A stretch of DNA of 5,248 nt from Bacillota bacterium. GTDB taxonomy: Bacteria; Bacillota; Clostridia; Lachnospirales; Lachnospiraceae. Location: contig JAEZXP010000115.1 of the NCBI GenBank assembly GCA_023419655.1, positions 1 through 5,248 on the forward strand. Direction: 5' to 3'. The notes under the pieces were generated by a model. It saw only the letters and a program-made list of their open reading frames with translations, made no database searches and was not told the DNA's origin. Made by a program: the position numbers and the translations under genes. Shown piece by piece: positions 1-5,248 of the stretch (position 1 is its first letter; each line of letters begins with the position of its first letter).

Positions 1-2
1 TT

Positions 3-215
3 ACTGCAAAATATCCAACTTATAATAGTTCTATGATAAAAATGGTTGCTGGTTTTATCGATTCGAGTAGAGTGATTGAAACATATCTTGATAGCCAAAA
101 TAGTTTTGGTGCAATGATTAGAACAGGAATAAGAATTGAAATTGACGACGATTTTAATCTTCTAGGGGTTAAAGTTAAAAACCCTGGATTGTTATCCATG
201 TGGGTATCTATATAA
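3..215 (+). CDS. C-terminal fragment of a Firmicutes hypothetical protein with an NSFGA motif (5' end outside window)
   Basis: The frame is open from the window edge (first full codon at 3) to TAA at 213-215, giving 70 residues that are the tail of a longer protein. Its opening TAKYPTY, followed later by YLDSQNSFGAMIR and a short beta-like strand (RIEID), resembles the C-terminal domain of small Firmicutes proteins, often lipoproteins or zinc-ribbon proteins, that carry a 'STAKFPSY ... YVDAQNSFGAMIR' pattern. That resemblance is from memory and was not searched. The function of that domain is not known to me. The segment is hydrophilic with no membrane helix. An ATG lies at 33, but the coding-like sequence continues upstream of it without a stop and no Shine-Dalgarno sequence precedes it, so I treat this as a truncated gene rather than a small complete one. 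The opposite-strand frame over 20-241 looks like a shadow. Confidence 0.6.
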   Translation, partial: TAKYPTYNSSMIKMVAGFIDSSRVIETYLDSQNSFGAMIRTGIRIEIDDDFNLLGVKVKNPGLLSMWVSI

Positions 216-358
216 TCGTAACCCCGGGTGGAACGAAGCATGTAAAAACTCAGACAGCATTAGACCTGTCCCTGAACTAAATTCCGCTGTGTTAGGGTCA
301 AATATATAGAAATAATAGAATGAAGATAGTACTTATTCGGAACGTTACAAAAATATTA

Positions 359-670
359 TTATGTTTTATTTCCAAAAAGTTTAAAAGAGATTAATTCATA
401 AGGTTTAGCAACCTTCTCAGAATATTGATAAATTTCTTCACGTTGGGCTGGGGTTAATTCTTTATAAAAAGGATGGTCAACAATCATATTAAATTGCTGT
501 ATTTGAATCACAATAATCGTTTGATTCCAAGGGGTGTTATACTTCACCCCTGCTTTATATTTGCCTAATTCTTTAAAAACCCTTGTTGTATAGCAAATCT
601 TTCCTTGATTCAATCGTTCGATAATCAAAGAATGTTCATTTTCTGGGAAAGTCATTAAATCATGTTCCAT
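359..670 (-). CDS. Small ASCH/PUA-like domain protein (putative RNA-binding)
   Basis: This is a 103-residue soluble protein. The central segment reads roughly 'ERLNQGKICYTTRVFKELGKYKAG..YNTPW', then a beta-rich stretch (TIIVIQIQQF), then 'HPFYKELTPAQREEI' and a C-terminal 'PYELISFKLF'. This order (small-residue-GK loop, TTR/TLR, GKYK.G, TPW, HPF..EL, Y(E/D)-hydrophobic-F) is what I know from stand-alone ASCH-family proteins, which have a PUA-like fold and are thought to bind RNA or modified nucleosides. The cellular role of such proteins is mostly untested. The start at 670 is chosen because AGGTGAGGG lies at 675-683, four bases upstream. The frame could extend to an ATG at 820, but that extension has no ribosome binding site and overlaps another coding-looking frame (711-959). 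A 40-base gap separates it from that frame, so the two could be cotranscribed. No terminator or promoter was clear. Codons are A/T-rich compared with polA. The assignment to ASCH is a recognition by pattern, not by search. Confidence 0.6.
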   Translation of the reverse strand: MEHDLMTFPENEHSLIIERLNQGKICYTTRVFKELGKYKAGVKYNTPWNQTIIVIQIQQFNMIVDHPFYKELTPAQREEIYQYSEKVAKPYELISFKLFGNKT

Positions 671-710
671 TGTTCCCTCACCTTTGCCTCTGTAGGTTTC
701 TTTGCATATC

Positions 711-959
711 CTAAAAATCTTCAACTCCCGGTTTATATGCTCTATTGCAATTCTTAATTTTGAAAGCATAATGATATCCGCTGTCGAGCATAGCCCAAAT
801 ATCCTTTGGTAAAACGCCAACTAAGCTTTCTTTGAACATCCTAAAGTTATGTACAGTTCCCATATCATTGTATATGTTCAAAATTTCCATGTTTTGAGCG
901 TTCGCTAAGATTTGATATTTCGTTGTGTGACAAAGTTGAAAAAAGGTACGGCCTTTTCC
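711..959 (-). pseudogene. Unrecognised short reading frame, possibly the 3' tail of a broken gene
   Basis: On the minus strand a frame is open from 959 (just after a TGA at 960-962) to TAG at 711-713. From the ATG at 888-890 it encodes 59 residues, including 'FRMFKESLVGVLPKDIWAML' and ending 'YKPGVEDF'. Codons show a strong purine-first pattern, which suggests real coding. However, no Shine-Dalgarno sequence precedes the ATG, and residues upstream of the ATG are open without a start. A second frame ending at TAG 905-907 and open back to about 1034 also looks coding ('FYGARYPFTSYIEEKAVPFF'). A single frameshift near 905-940 would join the two into about 100 residues. I therefore favour a decayed gene tail. 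The alternative is a genuine 59-residue protein cotranscribed with the ASCH-like gene 40 bases downstream. I do not recognise the family and propose no function. Confidence 0.35.
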
Positions 960-1093
960 TCAATGTAGGAAGTAAACGGGTACCGGGCACCGTAAAATTT
1001 CAGGTGGTTTTTGAGTATAATAAATGGTACAATATAAATTAGTTGATTATGATTTTTTGACGAACAGGACGAATTATACTGTCTGATTCCAAT

Positions 1094-1133
1094 AAAAAAA
1101 TTCCCGGAAGTCTTAACCTAAAGCTTCCGGGAA
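1094..1133 (-). terminator. Rho-independent terminator of tRNA-Leu
   Basis: A perfect 10-bp stem, TTCCCGGAAG pairing with CTTCCGGGAA (1124-1133 and 1101-1110), encloses a 13-base loop. On the minus strand it is followed directly by seven T residues (1094-1100). It starts 9 bases beyond the tRNA 3' end, so it ends the monocistronic tRNA transcript. On the plus strand only a weak T-run exists, so it is directional. Confidence 0.95.
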
Positions 1134-1142
1134 CATACTTAC

Positions 1143-1225
1143 TGCGGATAGAGGGACTCGAACCCTCACGCCCTCGCGAGCGGCAGATTTTGAGTCTGCT
1201 GCGTCTGCCATTCCGCCACATCCGC
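1143..1225 (-). tRNA. tRNA-Leu, anticodon CAA
   Basis: The 83-base minus-strand sequence folds into a class II tRNA. The acceptor stem is GCGGATG with TATCCGC (last pair G-U) and discriminator A. The D-arm follows, then the anticodon stem GCAGA/TCTGC with loop CTCAAAA, giving anticodon CAA, which reads the leucine codon UUG. The long variable arm is CGCTC-GCGA-GGGCG (five pairs, one G-U), typical of leucine, and the T-loop is TTCGAGT. The 3' CCA is not encoded (the genome continues GTAAG after the discriminator), so CCA must be added by tRNA nucleotidyltransferase. The gene stands alone with its own promoter at 1241-1269 and terminator at 1094-1133. Confidence 0.97.
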
Positions 1226-1240
1226 TTAGTGACCTTGATA

Positions 1241-1269
1241 ATTCTATCATAATTAATATTATAATTCAA
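1241..1269 (-). promoter_or_regulatory. Sigma-A type promoter of tRNA-Leu
   Basis: On the minus strand, a -35 box TTGAAT (1264-1269) is followed by a 17-base spacer and a -10 box TAGAAT (1241-1246). An extended -10 TG lies one base before the -10 box. The -10 box ends 15 bases upstream of the mature tRNA 5' end, which predicts a leader of roughly 8-10 bases. Spacing and location make this a strong call. Confidence 0.88.
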
Positions 1270-1391
1270 GTAAGAATTGTAATATTATATAAAACAAAAT
1301 ATCAGCTGTTATTTGTAAAGATTTTAATTTAAAATAATCTGTAAAGTAATTATATCCTTCAATTAGAAAGCATATAAAAGGAGCAAAAAAA

Positions 1392-1844
1392 ATGACCTGT
1401 ATGAAGGCTCAAAGCTTAATCACAGCATTTATTAATGATGAATTAGATATTGATGAGCTGGAGATGTTTATCGACCATATACAGTCCTGTGAGGAATGCA
1501 GGGAGGAGCTGGAGGTTTATTATGCCCTTTTGACGGCAATGAAGCAGCTGGATGAGGATAAGAATCTGTCCGATGATTTCAATCATGAGTTGAAGGAAAA
1601 GATAGAGCGCTCCCAGGAAAGAATCATACATCTAAGATATAATTATTATCGCAAGAAGGGTATCTTGATATTTGTTATGATTTTTCTGACTGTATTTTTC
1701 AGTATACAACATTATTTTATGCCGAGGGAGAAGGAGAATACCGTTACAGAAAGCAGATTTAAGATGAAGATGTCCTTTGGTGAGGATAGGTTTAGCGAGA
1801 TTACCCAGATGCTGGACAGATACCTTGAAGATATCCAAGAATAA
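1392..1844 (+). CDS. Zinc-finger (anti-sigma-like, zf-HC2) single-pass membrane protein
   Basis: The 150-residue protein has an N-terminal cytoplasmic zinc-binding anti-sigma (ZAS) motif: Cys3, then His29-x3-Cys33-x2-Cys36 with the classic spacing of about 25 residues between the first Cys and the His. An acidic helical linker rich in Glu, Asp and Lys follows (about 37-80). A basic stop (YYRKK) precedes one hydrophobic helix at about 90-106, and a short extracytoplasmic tail of about 44 residues ends the protein. Known family members bind and inhibit ECF sigma factors or act as membrane zinc-finger regulators. No sigma factor gene is adjacent here, since the upstream neighbour is a divergent tRNA, so the partner is unknown and the anti-sigma role is inference. 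The start at 1392 has AAGGAG at 1378-1383 with 8 bases of spacing. Met4 is the only close alternative and would lose Cys3. No clear promoter was found in 1270-1377; the best guess (TTGTAA at 1277, TATCAG at 1300) is weak. Its stop codon lies inside the left arm of an inverted repeat shared with the polA leader. Confidence 0.85.
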   Translation: MTCMKAQSLITAFINDELDIDELEMFIDHIQSCEECREELEVYYALLTAMKQLDEDKNLSDDFNHELKEKIERSQERIIHLRYNYYRKKGILIFVMIFLTVFFSIQHYFMPREKENTVTESRFKMKMSFGEDRFSEITQMLDRYLEDIQE

Positions 1845-1903
1845 GCGGATTAGCCCATGAAAATCAACATGGATAAGTGCATACGCAAAATTTATCCGCT
1901 TAT
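1841..1903 (+). repeat. Inverted repeat with alternative pairing between the zinc-finger gene and polA
   Basis: ATAAGCGGAT (1841-1850, containing the stop codon of the zinc-finger gene) is perfectly complementary to ATCCGCTTAT (1894-1903), with a 43-base loop. Inside the loop CCATG (1855-1859) can pair with CATGG (1868-1872). GGATAA (1871-1876) can pair with TTATCC (1892-1897), which competes for the right arm. No T-run follows, so it is not a standard terminator. It may protect the 3' end of the upstream mRNA, bind a protein as DNA, or act as a weak attenuator. None of these roles can be decided from sequence. Confidence 0.5.
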
Positions 1904-1916
1904 ATACACAAAGTCA

Positions 1917-1925
1917 TGATATAAC
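1917..1925 (+). promoter_or_regulatory. Possible extended -10 promoter element for polA
   Basis: TG-A-TATAAC forms an extended -10 box with five of six consensus bases in the -10. No good -35 box lies 16-18 bases upstream (the region holds the right arm of the inverted repeat). If used, transcription would begin near 1931-1933, giving a leader of about 40 bases that starts almost at the Shine-Dalgarno sequence. Otherwise polA is read from upstream. Confidence 0.3.
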
Positions 1926-1934
1926 CGACAAGGG

Positions 1935-1975
1935 AAGGGAGGATTTCGCAGAACCTGTCTGCGAAAATCAGTATG
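1935..1975 (+). promoter_or_regulatory. polA translation start region: Shine-Dalgarno and ATG separated by a perfect hairpin
   Basis: A strong Shine-Dalgarno sequence, AAGGGAGGA (1935-1943), lies about 30 bases from the ATG at 1973, too far for normal initiation. The intervening bases form a perfect 9-bp hairpin, TTTCGCAGA (1944-1952) with TCTGCGAAA (1958-1966) around a 5-base loop ACCTG. Only ATCAGT remains between hairpin and ATG. If folded, the effective spacing from GGAGG to ATG is 7 bases, the optimum. Similar looping-out of the spacer is known from phage T4 genes 38 and 25. A near alternative start is a CTG at 1955 in the same frame, but PolA proteins normally begin 'M(S)KKLVLIDG', as the ATG at 1973 gives. 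Confidence 0.65.
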
Positions 1976-4621
1976 AGTAAAAAATTAGTTTTAATTGACG
2001 GTCATAGTATTTTGTTCAGGGCATTTTATGGAATGCCGGATTTGACAACTTCAAAAGGAGAACATACCAACGCTATATTAGGGTTTTTAAATATTCTGTA
2101 TAAGATTCTGGATGAGGAAAAGCCGGAGTATTTGGCGGTTGCATTTGATACCCATCATCCGACGTTCCGGCATGAATTATTTACCGAATATAAGGGAACC
2201 AGAAGTGCCATGCCCGAGGAATTGAGAGAACAGGTACCGGTTATGAAAGATGTTTTAAAAGCTATGAATGTCGTAGTGCTGGAAAAACCGGGATTTGAGG
2301 CGGATGATGTGCTGGGGACCCTGGCTGCAAAGGCTGAGAAAAATGGGTATCAGGTATCGTTGGTATCCGGTGACAGGGACCTTTTGCAGCTGGCCAGTAA
2401 CAACATCAAGATTCGTATTCCCAAGACCAAGAGAACCGGTACGGAGATTGAAGATTATCTGGCGGATGACGTGATGGAGAAATATAATGTTACGCCCAAG
2501 CAGTTTATTGATTTGAAGGGTTTGATGGGTGATACGTCGGATAATATCCCTGGGATACCGGGAGTCGGAGAGAAGACCGCAGCAAAGCTGATAAGCCAGT
2601 ACCATTCCATAGAGAACCTTTATGAGCATATTGATGAGCTGTCACCGGGTAAGGTGACTACAACCCTAAAGGAGAATAAGGATTTGGCTTTCCTGTCAAA
2701 AGAGCTGGCTACAATTTGTATTGATTGTGACCTGGACTTTGAGATTGAGAAGGCAGCTGTTGGTGACCTTTATAATGAAGAGGTATATAGATGGTTTAAG
2801 AATCTGGAGTTTAAAAGCCTGCTTTCTAAATTTCAGAATATAGATATTAATCATTCCCTGGAGATTGAGGAGACCTTTACGGTTATCGACGAGCTTGCCA
2901 AGGCCGACAGGGTATTTGATAAGGTCAAGGCGGTGGATGATTTTTATGTAGGACTTCATACGATTACGGACCAGGACAGGCTGCTTGGAATTTCCCTGTG
3001 CATCAGTGAGAAGCAGATTTACCTAATCCTGCGGACGGGAATGATTACGGAGGATTATCTGGAAGATAAAGTGGCGGAGATTACAGGCAGCAATACACCT
3101 TTGTCAGTTATCGGACTGAAAAGCCAGCTTGGACTCTTGAAGCTTAATGAGAGCAATCCGGTGTTTGATACGGCGATAGCAGCATATCTGCTTAATCCTT
3201 TGACGGATTCTTATCATTATGATGATATAGCCAGAGATTATCTGGGGATGACGGTTCCGTCGGAAGAGGATTTATTGGGAAAGACAGGTCGGACCGAAGC
3301 CGTGGAGAAACTGCCGAAGGAATTTGCAGCCTATGGATGCTATTGTTCCTATGTAGCCTTTGCAGCAGCTCCCAAGCTGAAAGAACAGCTTGAGAATACA
3401 GGGATGCTGCAGTTATTTGAAGAGATTGAGATACCTTTAATCTATACGTTGTATGATATGCAGTGCAGAGGAATACGCGTCAATAAGGAGGCATTAAAGG
3501 AATACGGTGATAATCTTGAGGTGGGAATTGTTTCACTGGAGAAGAATATCTATGAGTTGGCAGGCGAAGCCTTCAATATTAATTCCCCCAAACAATTAGG
3601 AGTAATTTTGTTTGAAAAGCTAAAGCTTCCTTTTGCAAAGAAGACAAAGACCGGATATTCCACCTCCGCCGATATATTGGAAAAGCTCAGGGGCGAACAC
3701 CCTATCATTGCTATGATATTGGAATACCGTCAGCTTACCAAGCTAAAATCCACCTATGCCGACGGACTGGCTGTCTATATTATGGAGGATGGGCGGATAC
3801 ACGGAAAGTTCCATCAGACGATTGCTGCAACAGGAAGAATCAGCAGTACCGACCCTAATCTCCAGAATATTCCAATTCGTATGGAGCTTGGCAGACAGAT
3901 AAGAAAGGTATTTATTCCGGAGGAAGATTATGTATTTTTAGATGCGGACTATTCACAGATTGAGCTTCGGGTGCTGGCTCATTTGTCGGAGGATGAACGG
4001 CTTATCAATGCCTACAGGGAGGCGAAGGATATTCATAGGATTACTGCCTCGGAGGTATTCCATACCCCTTTTGATGAGGTGACTTCCCTGCAAAGAAGCA
4101 ATGCCAAGGCTGTGAATTTTGGAATCGTCTATGGTATCAGCTCCTTTGGTCTGGGACAGGATTTGAACATAACCAGAAAGGAAGCAGAGACTTATATTGA
4201 TATATATTTTGCTACCTATCCAAAGATTAAAGCGTATCTTGACAGGATTGTGGCGGATGCTAAGAAAGATGGCTATTCTACAACGATGTTCGGAAGAAGG
4301 CGGCCGATACCGGAGCTGTCCTCCAGTAATTTTATGCAGCGCTCATTCGGGGAAAGGGTGGCGATGAATTCTCCTATTCAGGGAACTGCGGCAGATATTA
4401 TAAAGATTGCCATGAACCGTGTTAACCGCAGATTAAAGGACAATCGTATGCGTTCCCGACTGATACTGCAGGTGCATGATGAGCTGCTGGTGGAGACCCA
4501 TAGGGAAGAGATAGAAGAGGTTAAGCTTATCATAGCAGAAGAGATGCAGGGGGCGGCCAGTCTGGCAGTGCCTTTAGAGACCGATGTTAAAATGGGTGAT
4601 AACTGGTATGAGGCAAAATAA
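1973..4621 (+). CDS. polA: DNA polymerase I (5'-3' exonuclease and polymerase; proofreading site inactive)
   Basis: The cytoplasmic 882-residue enzyme is full length (E. coli 928, Bacillus types about 880). It fills repair gaps and replaces RNA primers on Okazaki fragments. Residues 1-290 are the 5' nuclease, with acidic metal-binding residues in LIDGHS (Asp9), AVAFD (Asp59), EADD (109-112), SGDRD (134-136) and the GDTSDNIPG loop (186-194). Residues about 300-480 are the 3'-5' exonuclease-like domain with its catalytic acids lost: the DxE motif is replaced by FYVGLHTITD (about 324-333), and the Tyr-x3-Asp motif by YGCYC (454-458). It should not proofread, as in many Firmicutes. Residues about 490-882 are the polymerase, with ATGRISSTDPNLQNIP (619-634), motif A DYSQIE (Asp659), motif B Arg708-Lys712-Phe716-Tyr720 and motif C QVHDE (Asp836, Glu837). 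Phe716 is the usual residue that discriminates against dideoxynucleotides. coaE follows after 26 bases. The start is supported by family N-termini, although its ribosome binding site is unusual. Confidence 0.98.
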   Translation: MSKKLVLIDGHSILFRAFYGMPDLTTSKGEHTNAILGFLNILYKILDEEKPEYLAVAFDTHHPTFRHELFTEYKGTRSAMPEELREQVPVMKDVLKAMNVVVLEKPGFEADDVLGTLAAKAEKNGYQVSLVSGDRDLLQLASNNIKIRIPKTKRTGTEIEDYLADDVMEKYNVTPKQFIDLKGLMGDTSDNIPGIPGVGEKTAAKLISQYHSIENLYEHIDELSPGKVTTTLKENKDLAFLSKELATICIDCDLDFEIEKAAVGDLYNEEVYRWFKNLEFKSLLSKFQNIDINHSLEIEETFTVIDELAKADRVFDKVKAVDDFYVGLHTITDQDRLLGISLCISEKQIYLILRTGMITEDYLEDKVAEITGSNTPLSVIGLKSQLGLLKLNESNPVFDTAIAAYLLNPLTDSYHYDDIARDYLGMTVPSEEDLLGKTGRTEAVEKLPKEFAAYGCYCSYVAFAAAPKLKEQLENTGMLQLFEEIEIPLIYTLYDMQCRGIRVNKEALKEYGDNLEVGIVSLEKNIYELAGEAFNINSPKQLGVILFEKLKLPFAKKTKTGYSTSADILEKLRGEHPIIAMILEYRQLTKLKSTYADGLAVYIMEDGRIHGKFHQTIAATGRISSTDPNLQNIPIRMELGRQIRKVFIPEEDYVFLDADYSQIELRVLAHLSEDERLINAYREAKDIHRITASEVFHTPFDEVTSLQRSNAKAVNFGIVYGISSFGLGQDLNITRKEAETYIDIYFATYPKIKAYLDRIVADAKKDGYSTTMFGRRRPIPELSSSNFMQRSFGERVAMNSPIQGTAADIIKIAMNRVNRRLKDNRMRSRLILQVHDELLVETHREEIEEVKLIIAEEMQGAASLAVPLETDVKMGDNWYEAK

Positions 4622-4647
4622 ATTATTTGTATGAAGGGGTATATGTT

Positions 4648-5248
4648 ATGAGGGTAATAGGAATTACAGGGGGAATTGGCAGCGGAAAATCGCTGGTGGC
4701 CGATATAATGATTAAAAACTACAAGGCTTATTAAATCAATTCGGACAGGATTGCCAGAGAACAGATGCTGCCCGGGGGTATAAGCTATCCGGGGGTAGTC
4801 GGTTATTTTGGAGAAGGGATTCTTGCCAAAGACGGTACCATTGACAGAGAGAAGCTTTCGAAAATTGTATTTGCCGACAAGAAAAAACTGCTTACGTTAA
4901 ACAGCCTTACCCACCCGAATGTACTGGCTGAGGTTAAAAAAATCATCGGTGAAAAGAGGGCGGATAAGGATGTGCCGTACTGCATAATAGAAACCGCGCT
5001 AATGATTGAGTCCGGTTATGACTGCGTATGTGATGAGGTGTGGTATGTTCATTCCGCACCCGGTATACGAAGAGACCGGCTATAGCAGCACCGTGATTAT
5101 ACGGATGAGAAGATTGATGCGATTTTTAGCAGTCAAAGTAAGGAAGAAGACTTCTTTAACCGGTTTTCAAAGGTCATCTATAATGATGGGGATATATACA
5201 AAATAGAGCAGCAGATTGATAAGCTGCTATCGGATTGCCGTCCGGTTT
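4648..5248 (+). pseudogene. coaE: Dephospho-CoA kinase frame with two in-frame stop codons, 3' end outside window
   Basis: CoaE phosphorylates the 3' hydroxyl of dephospho-CoA with ATP, the last step of coenzyme A synthesis. The frame starts at ATG 4648 with AAGGGG (4634-4639) eight bases upstream and 26 bases after polA. It reads ITGGIGSGKS (Walker A, Lys14), then NSDRIA (Asp33 aligns with the catalytic Asp33 of E. coli CoaE), IDREKLSKIVF, LNSLTHPNVL, IIETALMIESG, VWYVH and IRRDRL. After the second stop it continues YTDEKIDAIFSSQ...DFFNRF..VIYNDGDIYKIEQQIDKLL, which is the normal C-terminal family pattern. About 200 codons lie in one continuous frame with no indels, close to full length. However, TAA at 4732-4734 (codon 29, where families have Val/Leu/Ile) and TAG at 5083-5085 (codon 146, often Lys or Met) interrupt it. 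Either stop would abolish the enzyme. An internal ATG at 4765 lacks the P-loop. It is either a pseudogene with another copy elsewhere, or the result of sequence error. Confidence 0.88.

Noticed and set aside
20..241. 73-residue minus-strand frame at the left edge
   Set aside because: The plus-strand frame has a recognisable motif and is open from the window edge; the reverse frame has no ribosome binding site or recognisable content.
216..358. Possible small RNA or terminator after the left-edge gene
   Set aside because: Only a 5-bp stem (GACAG/CTGTC) without a T-run was found, which is too weak to call.
359..1225. Integration of a mobile element at the 3' end of tRNA-Leu
   Set aside because: The tRNA 3' end and its terminator are intact and no direct repeat of the tRNA end, integrase or other mobility gene is visible in the window, although the AT-rich content to the left would fit.
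1039..1269. 76-residue minus-strand reading frame
   Set aside because: It runs through the tRNA-Leu gene, its terminator and promoter; the arginine-rich translation is simply tRNA sequence.
1443..1838. Minus-strand reading frames opposite the zinc-finger gene
   Set aside because: The plus strand has a clear ZAS motif and Shine-Dalgarno; the reverse frames have neither and are hydrophobic shadows.
2255..2959. Minus-strand reading frames inside polA (2255-2629 and 2696-2959)
   Set aside because: They lie opposite a fully conserved polA domain, have no ribosome binding sites, and are shadows.
4765..5085. Separate 106-residue plus-strand gene
   Set aside because: It is the middle part of the coaE frame between the two internal stops; without the P-loop it cannot be an independent kinase, and the ATG at 4765 has no ribosome binding site.
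5083..5091. Programmed readthrough of the TAG in coaE (TAG followed by CAG)
   Set aside because: The known leaky context is TAG-CAR-YYA; here the next codon is CAC, and the earlier TAA would still end translation.
5006..5206. 66-residue plus-strand frame overlapping the end of coaE
   Set aside because: The coaE frame continues with family-typical residues through this region, so the other frame is a shadow and not evidence of a frameshift.

Overview
The window looks like chromosomal DNA of a low-to-moderate GC anaerobic Firmicute, most likely a Lachnospiraceae-type Clostridium. The reasons are strong AGGAGG-like ribosome binding sites, a proofreading-dead Bacillus/Clostridium-type DNA polymerase I, and polA followed directly by coaE. 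The genus cannot be fixed from this sequence.

Left part (1 to about 1035) is AT-rich and accessory in character. It holds the 3' end of a plus-strand gene with a short NSFGA motif known to me from small Firmicutes hypothetical proteins (1-215). A minus-strand gene for a 103-residue ASCH/PUA-like protein follows (359-670). Just upstream of that gene lies a short unrecognised reading frame (711-959), possibly the tail of a frameshifted gene reaching to about 1034. I see nothing convincing in 216-358.

Centre (1094-1391): a minus-strand tRNA-Leu(CAA) gene has its own near-consensus promoter and a textbook rho-independent terminator. The AT-rich gap 1226-1391 separates it from the divergent plus-strand genes and also carries the leader of the next gene, for which no clear promoter was found.

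Right part (1392-5248), all plus strand: a small zinc-finger (anti-sigma-like) single-pass membrane protein with no sigma gene beside it, then polA (full length), then coaE. The spacer between the zinc-finger gene and polA contains a 10-bp inverted repeat with an alternative pairing. It also contains a perfect 9-bp hairpin sitting exactly between the polA Shine-Dalgarno sequence and its ATG. The coaE frame keeps its P-loop and family signature throughout but is interrupted by two in-frame stop codons (TAA at codon 29, TAG at codon 146). It is therefore a pseudogene, a case of sequencing error, or something stranger. Its 3' end lies outside the window.

Functionally, polA (repair and Okazaki-fragment processing) and coaE (last step of coenzyme A synthesis) are a common housekeeping pair in this group. 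The two points most worth a second look are the hairpin in the polA translation start region and the doubly interrupted coaE.
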